64,000 nucleotides of DNA from Elmis aenea (GCA_947652605.1 OX393577.1:4278868-4342867); one strand, 5' to 3'; counted from the first letter of the stretch, positions 35,348-46,906 are shown. The notes: generated by a model from the sequence alone, not told the origin. Numbers and translations are program-made.

Positions 35348-35876
35348 TCTATATATATAAAAGAGCTTGTTTGTGTGTTTGTTTGTTTGTTTGTTTGTTT
35401 GTTCGCTATACAATCCTAGGCCCGTTGACCGATCGGGACCAAATTTTGCACAGTTACTATTTAGGACCTTGCAGATCTAACGCCAAACTTTAAGTACAAG
35501 CACATATTACCAATTAAAAAAAAAAAAAAATTACTTGGACGGGATTCGATCTTACGTCGGCAAATACCTGGTCATAACACGTTACGGCGCGGTGTACTTC
35601 ACAAGTAAAGATTGTTTTGTATACAATTAGTAATAAATGTACATGAAGTATTATTTTTATTAGTACATTTTTAATTGAAACAAGACGAAAGAAAATAAAT
35701 TTGAGTTATTATTCAATTTTTAAGCAATAAATAGTTATTTTTTAAGGAATTATAAGAAAATGAAAAGATGATTGATCAGAGTATGTCATTTGTGTATGAT
35801 TTGGAATTATTGGGCTTATTCAAGTTAAAACAGTAATTAAAATTGTAATCGCCCGCGCAACGCCGGGTAAACCTTG
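35348..35876 (+). mobile_element. Helentron-like non-autonomous element, copy 2
   Basis: Matches copy 1 (30,626-31,170) almost base for base; the main differences are fewer GTTT units and a handful of substitutions. Ends CCCGCGCAACGCCGGGTAAACC, where the hairpin stem CCCG/CGGG is better preserved than in copy 1. Confidence 0.78.
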
Positions 35877-35959
35877 TATGTTATAAATGCTTTATGTATT
35901 TTAGTTTTTCAATTAAAACCAAATTTGACATCCTCATTCGTTTTTTATATCAGGGTTGT

Positions 35960-36640
35960 TATTTAGTTACTTTTAATAAAATGCTAGCTGAACTAGATTC
36001 ATCCGTTAATATATTTCTGAATTTATTTTTTATCAAATTCATTTGTGAAAACAGTGACTCACATGCATATGTGGTAGAAAATATAGTTAAAATAGCCGAC
36101 GCTAATTTCTTTAAAGCTTTGAACTCCTTTGGAATTGTTTGCCAGGCATTAATAATTTTGCTTTCATCATGATTATTTAGTTTTTCCTCCAAACGTTCCC
36201 TTTCAATAATCTCTAAATTTTCCCTTAAGTCAATAAACTTTTGCCTCCAAATTGCACTTGATTAAAAATCAATTAATCGCATTTCAAAATTTTCTAATTT
36301 AAACAATTCAAAAATTTCCAAATCAAGTTCATCAACTTTGTAAATTATGAATTTTGAAATTTCTACGAAATTTTTAAATTGAGAAAACCACGAAGAAAAT
36401 TCACCTCTTATTGTTGCTGTGGAAGCTGTGGTTAAATCATCAGTCAATTGAATTTGATTTATTTCAATTTGACGGGTCGAATTTTCTATAAAAAATTTAA
36501 ATTTGGAAAATATTTGAAGACATAAGAAGCAATATCTAGTTTAAACACTTGTAATTCTGTTTGAAATTCGCATAGTATTTTATTTGAACAAATATAATTT
36601 GGTGTTATTATTTCAACAAAAGTATTAATTTTCCAAAAAT
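35960..36640 (-). pseudogene. hAT transposase C-terminal fragment
   Basis: On the minus strand the frame ending near 35,960 reads IINAWQTIPKEFKALKKLA then TTYACESLFSQMNLIKNK and FRNILTDE. This is the C-terminal dimerisation region of hAT transposases of the type also found in ZBED/SCAN-fusion genes. Upstream, 36,447-36,262 and 36,630-36,450 continue the same protein in broken frames (LTTASTATIRGEFSSWFSQF). Stop codons at about 36,262 and beyond inactivate it. No N-terminal zinc finger or terminal repeats were found. It could have mobilised related small elements; that is only inference. Confidence 0.8.
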
Positions 36641-36649
36641 TTTAGAAAA

Positions 36650-37400
36650 GCAACTATTTCTCCCGTGTGGCAATAAAATTTTTCTGCATGCCAGCTGTGA
36701 CACACGTGCCTTAGGTCCCCTCCTCCCTGTACTACTATATTCTTAGGTACCTAGGGGTTGGAAATCTCAATTCATTTCAGGCCACAAAAAAAAGTTTTGT
36801 GTGGATTGCATTGTGTAATTTTTTTTTCTAGCTTTTTAACATAATTGATAATTCGAAAAACAATAATAATATAAAATTAATAATGTAACAGTTACATAAA
36901 TCATACATTTTTATTTCTTTGTGTTTTTGTAGCACTAATAAAAAATTTCATGTTGTTATTTTACATTTTTTTTTTTTTTTTTTTTGTGATTTATGTCCAT
37001 TGGTGTCAAAAAGGTACAAAAAGGTACACAAACAGTTGTATGATTTTACAAAATATTCTTGAGAAGAGTCGATCCATCAAATGCGTCTCGTCTAAAGACG
37101 TCTTTATCAGATTATTTTGAAAGCTCCAAAACCCCTTCGCTTATGCACCGCCGAGGTCAAATGACATGACCGACATTTCCTCTTTTGCATATTAGTTCAC
37201 ATGACGAAACTTTGAAAAATACAACATCATAAAGCTTACATTCGAGTACTCCATTAAAAGCTATTTTTTCTAGCTTTCAAGTACAATGACACATCAGACA
37301 TCCATTAGCAATTATGCACATTTAGTGGCGACATTATTCAACCTATAAATGGTAAAGTGCAAAGGTTCAAAAATACCTGACTTCGTTAATTCATGCATAC
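36650..37400. other. Spacer upstream of gene 4
   Basis: No gene. Contains a poly(T) run near 36,968-36,985. A GC-richer patch at 36,690-36,760 may be the outer end of the hAT element whose transposase remnant lies next to it. Confidence 0.45.
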
Positions 37401-37468
37401 TAGAGACTGTGACACTCTTAATATTATTCAAAATTAATTAATAAGAAATAGATACATTTTGTTTAGTT

Positions 37469-37570
37469 TTTGAAAGGCGCCAGCCCTTGCACTTGGTCCA
37501 GTTTAAAGGGGTGTCAGTGGGGCGTTATAGAGTATATAATCCAACCGTTTTCAGAACTGAATCATATTCT
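37469..37570 (+). promoter_or_regulatory. Gene 4 core promoter with conserved upstream module
   Basis: CAGCCCTTG (37,481-37,489), TTAAAGGG (37,503-37,510), CAGTGGGGC (37,515-37,523) and TATATAA (37,533-37,539); TCATATTC at 37,562-37,569 sits at initiator distance. Nearly identical to gene 3. Confidence 0.85.
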
Positions 37571-37600
37571 TCTGCTGTATCACAACCAGCAACAACAAAA

Positions 37601-38101
37601 ATGTTCAAAGTAGTGAGTATCCAACAAAATAAATTACTTATTATTACATATTCAAATATTTCAATACTCTACAAAACTGCAAGGATTTAACAATTGTTTT
37701 GGATAATTTAGAGTGTATTTACTAGCTTACAATTGTTCAATTGTTTTAATTTTGTTTTTGTTTATCAGGCTATTGTTTTCGCCGTCGTCGCCGTCTGCGC
37801 TGTCAGCGCTGGTGTTATTGGAGTTCCAGTAGCATCCCATGCTAGCTCTTATGCTAACAGCAACTCCCTCTCCGTCCATGCTACCCCTGTAGTCGCCTCT
37901 CATGGTGCCATCGGCGGTGTTGGTCTTGCCGGAGGTCTTGGCGGATGGGGCGGTTGGTCCAACGGATGGAACGGCGGTAGAGGCGCTGGCTGGAACAACG
38001 GTGGATGGAACAACGGTGGATGGAACAATGGCGGATGGAACAACGGTGGATGGAACAATGGCTGGAACAATGGATGGAACGGTGCTAGAGGAGGTTGGTA
38101 A
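37601..38101 (+). CDS. Gene 4: secreted Trp-Asn-Gly-rich cuticle-type protein (114 aa, two coding exons)
   Basis: Exon 1 is 37,601-37,612 (MFKV) with donor GTGAGT; exon 2 is 37,769-38,101 after a TTATCAG acceptor. The signal peptide AIVFAVVAVCAVSA and the block SHASSYANSNSLSVHATPVV are followed by a Gly/Trp tail with more GWNNG units than gene 3 (eleven Trp), ending GARGGW. The protein is ten residues longer than gene 3, mainly through extra 12- to 15-bp repeat units. Promoter, exon 1, intron, coding start and 3' flank all align with gene 3, so the pair arose by recent segmental duplication. Likely an extracellular cuticle matrix protein; no Rebers-Riddiford motif. Confidence 0.88.
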
Positions 38102-38211
38102 GAAGCTCCAATCCAATCTACATCAAATCGCCTAGATCAGTTTTCTTCACATCTGTAAATAGTTAAATTTTCATTTCGTCATTAATGAATGTAATTATGT
38201 ACCTACTTTTA

Positions 38212-38217
38212 AATAAA
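38212..38217 (+). terminator. Gene 4 poly(A) signal
   Basis: AATAAA 111 bp past the stop codon. Confidence 0.7.
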
Positions 38218-38853
38218 TTTGCTTAAATACTAGCCAGTATTTTTTTATATTACACCAAATATTCCTTTCTTAAAAAACAACACAGTTTCATGGAACTAGA
38301 GCGACTAATCTTTCGCAAATTACTGCAATATACTACTCTATAAAAGTGTTTTTATGAAGCAATTTTGAATGTACATTCCTGCCTATTCCCCAAGTAAAAT
38401 AAATTAATTAGATGGAATTTAAGGAATTATTTTTCATGGAATTGATAACGATGATAACGCGTCCTTATTTAAACAGAACGCAACTGGATTTAACTATAGT
38501 TTAATCCATTTCAAATAGCAATTTATTAATATATGCGTTAATGGTTGCAAGTGACAAAATTAAGCAATTGCTAAATTTACATTCATTAGTAAATTAACGA
38601 CGTTTTTTTTATAGGAACGAGCTTATTTTTTCAAATATGAAAGGTTGAAATTCTAGCAACAGTTGATCTAGGTTAAGTCTGATCTAGATCAAGACCAGTG
38701 TAATTGGACTGAAGTATGTGCAACATGTTTAAGGGGTGAAAACTCATGGAAATTAGTTACTCTTGTGATAATACGGGGCTGTACTGAAATATTTATGTGA
38801 ACACAGTGTGGAAGGTTCTTGTGCATCTTGTAATAAAGTGATTAATTCGTTTT
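38218..38853. other. Spacer downstream of gene 4
   Basis: Shares its first 190 bp (to about 38,412) with the 3' flank of gene 3. Nothing else recognised. Confidence 0.55.
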
Positions 38854-39877
38854 TATACAGGGTGGTCCACTTTTTTGTAACAGGACTTTAACAGTCGATA
38901 AGAATTTATTTTAAAGTTAAACGCTTCACTTTAAAGATACAGGGTGTTGAAATTTTCGAAAAAATATCGATAATTTTTAACCGTCTCCCAACCAGTAGAT
39001 ATATTTAAACCAAATTTGGTATACAGCACCACCTTACAGGTTACCACATTCGGTGAGAATGTCAAGCCCCACCAGCCACCAGTGGCGGAGTTGTGGGGGT
39101 TCAGTTTCAATAGATTTTATAAAAAAACTAGTACGACCCTGTTTAAAATCAAACTCAATCTTGTTTTTGGGTAAAGCACTTAATTCTAAACAAAAAGTGT
39201 TTTTTGACTTTTCTTCGTGTCTGCCAAAGTATGGCGCTAAATTTGATTTATTTTACTATTCTCGCGAATAATTTGCTCATAAATTCGATCTAAAGTTATC
39301 GCTAATATTCGAAATAAAGAAGTAATTAACTATTTTTGCAGGTTTTGATAACAGAATATGCTGATAATGAGGGAAGAAGTTCCGCTAAATTAACGATAAT
39401 GGTCCAAATTTTGAGTATTTATCTGCAATTTGAAATTTTCTGCTTTTCACGATATTTTTAGATCGAACTTAGGAGCAAATTGTTTACGAGAATAGTAAAA
39501 TAAATCAAATTTAGCGCCATACATTGGCAGATATAAATAAAATGCTCTACCCAAAAACAAGTTCGAGTTTGATTTTGAACAGGGCCCTACTAGTTTTTTT
39601 ATAAAATTTATTAAAACTGAACCCCCACAACTCCGCCACTGGTTGCTTGTGGGGCTTGACATTCTTACCGAATATGGTAACCTATAAGGTGGCGCTGTAT
39701 ACAAAATTTGATTTAAATTTATGTACTGGTTGGGAAACGGTTAAAAATAATCGAAAATTTTTCGAAAATTTTAACACCCTGTATCTTTAAAACGAAGCGT
39801 TTATGGACTAATGTTGATATAGATATTCGCTTTAAAATAAGTTTTTGTATCGATCTGAAAGTCTTGCTACAAAAATA
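38854..39877. mobile_element. Foldback element, most complete copy of its family
   Basis: Left arm from TATACAGGGTGGTCCACTTT through AACCAGTAGATATATTTAAA and GGTTACCACATTC to about 39,290; the right arm from about 39,455 to 39,877 is its reverse complement, including GAATATGGTAACC and ACACCCTGTATC. Inner parts share CCAGTGGCGGAGTTGTGGGG. The outermost TACAGGGTGG is missing on the right. Open frames inside each arm are mirror copies and not genes. Solo arms of the family are at 4,059 and 12,092. Confidence 0.82.
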
Positions 39878-39879
39878 GG

Positions 39880-42817
39880 TAATGTTACTCATATCCATAA
39901 TATTGTAAATATTTTTAAACACACATTTCGTGTGACTTAATGTATTGAGCAAAAATCTCGAAACTTTTGGTAGAAATTGTTAACAAAACTTGAAGTAACA
40001 TTCCTTTATACAACACAATAAAAGTATTTCTAAATGTAACCAAATTTTTAAGTATTAGACTGAAATTGTTACTAGCAGAATCATATAAAATTTACTTTAA
40101 TTTCTATTACCTTTTTTTGTCTATAGATTACATTTACTCATACACGAATAAAGATGAAGCATTTAAAATATTAAAATAAGATTTTTAATACAGTGCAAAG
40201 ATTTATTGTTTCATATGAAAGTGTTCATAATGTATTTATTCTTTTAATGTTTCACAAATATTAAAAACTCTGACATATCTATTTTATGTAAACACTACTG
40301 TCCAAACGTTGCTATCGTGTAACTTTGTATAAAAAAATATCCAGTGATTAAATAGAATTTACAAGAAAATCTTTTCTTCCAAAAAATTTAATTATAGTTT
40401 TAGGTAATTATATTTTGCAATTCTCAAAACTTTTTTATATATTCATTCGCCCTCTTTCTCTGTTTTACCGGTGTTCCACCAACAAGTTTTCTTTTTTGAA
40501 TCTTGAAACGTGACAACGTTATATGGATACGTCCTAGGAGAAAATGGTATTATGGAAGAAACAGTTCTCAGGATATGTCCGATATGTTTTCTGTACAATT
40601 TCCAGAGTATAACTCATCGCCAAAAATTTTAAAATGGCAAAGTTGACAAGGACAGGCTTCTTAATTGAAAAAGATCACATTTAAAAAATATTTTTTAAGT
40701 GACATGCATTTTTTTAATAAAAAACGCTGAAATTACTCAGATGAACTTATCTTGCAGTGCCTTTTAATAAACCCATTTGGAGTTTTGGTGTAAAACATTG
40801 AGGGAACCAATATATGAACAAGTAAAATTAGCATAAGCGCCAATACGTTCTGTGGCCAATACGCGAATGCAACTTTATCTAGGACGCCAAATTTATTGAG
40901 GCGCCACCGGAGTCGTCATTTAAATGAACTTGAGTTTGCATCGGCTACTGTAAGATGCCACTCACGGCGGCATAGCGATTTATTTTTCACCTACTACTAA
41001 CTTTTCAGCTTGTATTTTACTTGGAGTTGTATAATGTTTAAAACCGGCCCTAATTAAAGCTTTTCTTAATATACGTACATGCACGCATAAGCGTTAAAAC
41101 ATTGTCTGCCTTGGATATTATGACTGTTATCAAAAATGTAGGAACTTATGTGTAGTATGTCATTTCAAAAGGACTAAAAGTATATACCGATACCGAGTGT
41201 AGTATTAGCTGTCGGAGCATAGGACATTACATGCTAATTTTAAGCTGGTCAAATGTTGTATAGCCTTATTATTTTATAGCACAATTTATTTTGTTTTTTT
41301 TTTATAAAGATTAGTATATGTGAGCAGTTCCAGATCATTTATTAGTCCGAATTAAAATTGTTCCAAAAAATGTATCGAATTTTTCAATTTTAAACTGAAA
41401 CATTAAAACTTGAGAGTTTGTTTTATTTTTTATACAATTGGAACTTTTTTCAAAATTTTGGATAGCAGTTACAAATAATTTAAGACCGTTTAAAAAAAAA
41501 ACTAAAAGTAAAAATGCATAGCATAAGGTGTCTTAAACATTTCTAGATAATATAAAAGTGATTGCGAAAATTTTGTATTTTTGACAACAAATAATGCAAG
41601 GTTATACTCTTGGAACGTTTTCACAAATTCAGTGTATAAAGCTATTATATTAAAAATTAAGTTTTAACTTTTCACAAAAGCATGTAACATATAACATTAT
41701 CTAATACTGAATTAGTTTAAGATTAGTCAAATAAATAGAAACGAAATAATAATTAACTTGGTTTGTCTGTCAATACCGCTCGTTGTAAATATATTTCTCA
41801 CAATAAATTAAAATGATCGAGACAATATTTTGACGGCTTTTAAAATAATTACTGCATTTTAATTTATATGTAAAGAACTCCGGCGAATAATTTCATAACT
41901 TGGGTTAAGGACGTGGACTTGCCTTCTTCGGGTTTTGCTCGTGACCTTGATATATTAATTGATTTTAAACTTATATTCTTAAACACGTCACCAGGCCATG
42001 AATTTCTAAATTTGCAGCAAATAATAATTTATGTTAAAGGCGATGTTAATCAATATATGCAAATAACAGTAATAGAACAGTGATAAAGAGCGTTTCATAA
42101 TTAGGTACAAAGTTTTGGAGGTAATTTTTGCGTTTATTTTAAAAGAAAAATAAACTCGTATGCCTTAAATACTTTTTAGGGACATCATGGTCTAGTATAA
42201 TTCCTAGTTGTTAACCTTATTATTGTAAAATTAGATTGGATTGTCTAAAATATCTGTTAAAATTTGTTTTATTTCGTAACTCATAAGAACGATATTTTAA
42301 AATTTGTAGATAAAAAGAGTTGAATAGTATTCTGTTTAAAAAAAAAAATTTGGAATCATTTAAAAATGAAATAATGAAATAAAAGTATTAAAATTGCTTG
42401 ATTGTCGTTCAGAGCAGCGCCGTAATTGCCAGAAGTTTTTAACTGTTATTGTGTTAAATGATTAAACACAATTTTTTTTAAACAATTTCACGTTTAATAT
42501 TATTTTTGTTTGTGTGTCTTTTCGCTATGCAATGAAAACCTGAAAAGGATAGTGTCATTTCTTCATATTTTACTCCCACTTTCACTCAAACCTTTCGTAG
42601 ATAAATTCTTACGATGTTGTATGACGGAATGTTTGCTATTGCAAAAAAAGGTAGTTCCACCAATGATGGACTTCCTGTAACTCAACATTTTTATTGAGTA
42701 ATGGAACTGATTAAATACCATTGCTTAATGATGTTAAACAATTTGTCAGGCATGTATTAATAATAGCTGGTAGTGTAAAAAAAGATACTATCCCAGTTTT
42801 CAGTATCTCTAAGAACG
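39880..42817. other. Long AT-rich gene-free stretch
   Basis: No open frame with recognisable content and no clear repeat boundary on either strand. A GC-richer patch near 40,840-41,000 (GGCGCCACCGGAGTCG) is unexplained. Confidence 0.5.
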
Positions 42818-43290
42818 CCCGTCAATAATTCTACCCAATATGAACATAAACAAACCATGGTAACCACCAAAATGAATCGTTTTATATTGAAATATTTGAT
42901 GGTTCATGTTTACTTATTTTATTTTTTACTCATAAACTGTAGGTTTTACGAGAAAAACAAAAGAATAAAAACAGTTTCTAAATAAACCAAGCTTTCACAC
43001 AAAATCTTTTTTTATTGTAAAATTTTAACCCACCAAAAAGTTCTGATTAAAAACCCGACAGGGGTTACACTTTTCAGCCCCCTGTGACGATGGGAGATAA
43101 ATAAAAAGGTTACTATAGGAAACCTTTTAATAAGTATAAAACATCTACCAAATATCATTCTCCTACATTTATCCAAATTTGAGAAATAAAAACCTAATTT
43201 TACCGCTCTCCTTTAGGGGGGTGCAACTTCGAAAAAAGACGTCTAAGGAAAAAAATTACATGAAAGACCCCTTAACTTTCGATAAGGAAT
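42818..43290. mobile_element. Solo arm of the gene 1 intron element
   Basis: Runs from CCCGTCAATAATTCTACCC through AAACCATGGTAACCACCAAAA and ATCTACCAAATATCATTCTC to TCGATAAGGAAT, in the orientation of the right arm of 18,352-19,498. The opposite arm is absent. Confidence 0.75.
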
Positions 43291-45530
43291 ATATTTTATG
43301 TTAAAATATACCCTTTGTGGCCCTTAATTTTTTTTTAATTTTTAACTTTATCTACCAAAAAATATAAACACTTTTTGTTAAATATTTAGTGGATTTAACT
43401 AGTCAAGTAATATAGCGCAATTAAATATATTTTTACAGTTGCCAGCAGTACCAGATAAATATGTGTAGGCGTATTGCTAAAAATTGTTAACATTGATCCA
43501 ATCTAGAGCTAAATAAATTTTGACGTCAAATGAAAATTCAGTCGAGGCAATCGAGTTTAAAAGACGTCATCTTGGTAGGAACCTTCAGGTGCATGTAGAA
43601 GTACATAAATGATTGTGCTTTTTATGACGCAGTTTACCATTTCTGATAACTGTGATTAGATAATTTACATAATATTTCGAAGTGGCTACCGAATTTCATT
43701 AGTCAACTAATAGAACGCGTTGGTAGATGTAAACTTTCTTGTAAGATAGATTGCATTTAATAGCCACAAATTAAAATTCGATATATATTGTGTAGTTTGT
43801 TTTATTGAAATTATAAGCCTCTTATGTAATATTGTAATAATAGTTTTAACTGTACACAAAATAGGCTACTATTTGAATTTTTTGTTACACAGCTTTAGTT
43901 TGCCTATTTAAAAAAAATGCAGTTTAACTTCAACGTATATGATTTTTTAGGGTTGGTATCATTTAATACCCTATTTATTTAAATACTATTTTTCTAAATT
44001 CCCAATTATTAATCAAATAAAAAATGTATATCAGCGCTGCATTTGCGGATTCGACATAGGAAATCCTATGTTAATTTTATTTATTTAGTCATGAGTCCTT
44101 CTACTGTTAGGTGTAGGACTGTTGAGTTGTGTTGTGCTGATTTTTTCCCATGTTTTTCTGTCGTGTGTCAGCTTTTTTATGTCATTCCATTTGATGTTTT
44201 ATATAAAAAATAAAAACCCCTTATATTTTTTGTTTTTATTCGTGCGTTGTTATTCAAGGGGGGGGAGAGTGAGCAGAAGAATTTTCGCTCAAAGGCCTAA
44301 GAATTCCAGTTACGCTACTGAACCTGAACCAAAAATTGTCATCACGTGAATAATATATTTACTCCTAATTGCATATTGTAGCTAATCTAGTTCATAAATT
44401 CTAGTTCTAGAAGTTATTAACTTGCACCTAAGTATGATTTTATGCAAATACATAGCATATCTATATTAAACGAAAGTAAAAATATAGTCATTGCAGCAAC
44501 CTCGAATTTAGATGCAAGTTGAGATATAACTGCATATGAAAAATGTTAAATCCGCTAGATTCAATTGGTTTTTACTCACCGTCAGCAACAAAGCAACTTG
44601 ACATTTTGTACAAAATTTATGGTACTTGTCAGACAAAGACCCCGTCTGTGTCCTAAATTTGCAGACAACTTGTTATTTATAATCAGGTGTTGAAGAGGAC
44701 CAGGTTGAATGAAATATTATATATTTATTCAATTATGTATCTATTCAAGACAAAAATAGGTTGCAAATTAATATTCATATTTGAAAAGGAATTTTTATTA
44801 TTAACTATAAATTATTGTTGTAAATATTTATGATTAATTTATTCATACGCATCGCACTTAATCATGTAAAAAAACACACGTTGAAACTGTATATATACTT
44901 AATATTTGATCAAAATAATTTTTTATTAGGCAATATCAACTATTTGTCTTTTTAAGTTATTTAATTGACTTTTTTTTTAAATTTGAAGCCTATTGTAGTA
45001 GTTGTGAATACATAACAACTGTTTTTATAATTCCATTATACATTTATTAAAATTCGAGGGAATTAAACAAACGGAATTTTATTAAGACATGTAAACTCCC
45101 AAAAATATTAAAATTTTAATAAAATACTAGAAGCTGTTTAGAAAAAATAATCAAAAGCAAAAATAGTTTTGTAATTTAATATTTTACAAAAATACAAGAA
45201 TTCATTTTAGGTCACGTATTGACCAACTTTTTTAAAAATAATTTTGAAGTAAATTTAAAACCCAAAGACTCTGTATATTAGTTATTTTTAACTTAAATAT
45301 ATATGATTTGTAACATACTTTTTAAGGCTTTATCGATAAGTTATTTAAAAAATGTACAATTATAATACTAATAATAAGAAATCTGTCCCATAACTATTAA
45401 ATCTTTCACATATTCTACACATAATTTTTTTAAATTTGAAATAACCGTTGTTTGTTTAATTTCCATAGGTAATTCATTAAAAACGATATGTAAATCATAA
45501 TGTTTTGCGCATAAACACACACACGGACAT
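43291..45530. other. Long AT-rich gene-free stretch
   Basis: No gene recognised. GAGTCCTTCTACTGTTAGGTG near 44,093 resembles AAGTCCCTCTACCGTCAGGCG near 26,779, a short dispersed motif of unknown origin. CCAGTTACGCTACTG near 44,308 looks like the right terminus of a hAT-type element related to the copies at 16.2 and 47.8 kb. Confidence 0.4.
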
Positions 45531-45534
45531 CACC

Positions 45535-45925
45535 GCGAGTATAATCTTTTCTGGACGAGTGGGCAGTTTTGGGACAAGCCGTAGGCGAGTCCTGGAAGCA
45601 TACGAGTCCAGTAAAGAAACTTTACGGGTATGTTACGTACAATATTTTTTCTGCGTCCACCACTGACACCAGAATCACTATCGTCACCATCCATAATCAA
45701 ACAATAACTTAACAAACTACAGGTGAAAACACGCTTGGTGGTATAATGACGCTTGTTTGACAGCGCAAGTCAACAAAACAACTCATCACATTCACTTTCC
45801 GTCCTAGGCCGGTAAAGAGTTGTTATTACCATGGCAACCATTTACTTTCTGGCCTAGGCCAGTATTTTCCAGCCTAAAAATTGATCGGTAACAATTGATT
45901 TTCTGGTTGGACGCAGAAAAAAAGT
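45535..45925 (-). repeat. Dispersed repeat, copy B (reverse orientation)
   Basis: The complement of copy A at 27,195-27,660, with shared TTGGACGCAGAAAAAAA end, TTGCCATGGTAATA block and the small frame at 45,530-45,694, which begins MDGDDSDSGVSGGRRKNIVR and continues NIPVKFLYWTRMLPGLAYG. Conservation of the frame between copies may mean recent common origin or real coding function. Confidence 0.6.
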
Positions 45926-46639
45926 TTGTTTTATGTTCTGTTCATACATTCATTTCTTATTATCAAATTAAAGTCACTTATTAATTATGAGCTTAAAATA
46001 AACTGCCTATTAAGGAAATCAACACAAATACATTTTGGAAAACAATTTATTTCGAAAAACTATGTTTTTCTATTATTTGCTTATACAATGTTGCACAAAA
46101 GTATGGAAACAGACAAATATCTGAAATTCTAAAAATACTACAATGAAATCTGGTATCTGACCATTATCCTATCTCGAAATATATAAATTTCAGGCATAAA
46201 ACAAACTGAATGATTTTGAAGAACAGTTATATTTTCTATAAAACTGTTCATAAAATTATAGGGTGTTGTATTTAGGAAAAATAAGTTATAGATATTTAAT
46301 GTTTTACACGTTTGACCAAATGTAAAAAACGCTCTGTATAATATTTTTAAAATGTAGCTAGCGCAAAGTGTTAACTAATCTATTGCCATCTAACTTTTAC
46401 ACTTATTTCTCCTCCATTTTTAAAGTTTTTTAAATGTTGAAAATTTTTGAAAGTGCTGTATCGTTCAAAATGTGCTTAAAAATGCAAATTTAACGACAAC
46501 GGTTGACTTTAGACCCATATAACCTGACACATCTTTGAAGTCAATTTAAAGAAGAATCCAAAAATATACAGGGTGTTCCGTTTAAGGTTTCAAAGTTTGA
46601 GTCCTGTTTCAGTTGAAGCAGAAATAATTTTGCAACCTT
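45926..46639. other. AT-rich spacer with a TATACAGGGTGTTCC element end
   Basis: ATATACAGGGTGTTCCGTTT at 46,565 marks one end of a TACAGGGTG-type element; no second end was identified. Otherwise nothing recognised. Confidence 0.45.
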
Positions 46640-46650
46640 AATATTTTCAT

Positions 46651-46906
46651 GGCCCAGAAACAAGGGAAGATCAAGGAAAAGATGGAGAGACGCCCTGAAG
46701 GGAAACACAAAGGCATTGGGAATAAATGACTGGAAATCGAAATGCAAAGATAGGAAGGAATGGAAGAAAATAACAGAGGCAGCCAGGATCAACAGCAAGC
46801 TTGGAAAAATCAGGGCGAGAGGACCGATCCACCTCAATAAATGGATTTAAAAAGCGCCTCGGCGTTAGCCATAATCCTAAACATTATACGGCCCAATGAA
46901 TGAATG
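46651..46906 (+). mobile_element. 5'-truncated RTE-like retrotransposon with 11-bp target duplication
   Basis: AATATTTTCAT occurs at 46,640-46,650 and 46,907-46,917. The inserted 256 bp encode, in one + frame, KGRSRKRWRDALKGNTKALG and then KDRKEWKKITEAARI, the polyprotein C-terminus, and finish with an (AATG)n tail. This is a textbook dead-on-arrival insertion by target-primed reverse transcription. The open frame is intact over its length, so the insertion is fairly young. Confidence 0.88.

Noticed and set aside
39053..39704. Two mirror-image open frames of 72 and 85 codons
   Set aside because: They are the same sequence in the two arms of a foldback element, with no recognisable domain; not a gene pair.
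46541..46837. 98-codon minus-strand frame
   Set aside because: It is antisense to the intact RTE-like C-terminal frame on the + strand, which matches a known protein pattern and has target duplications.
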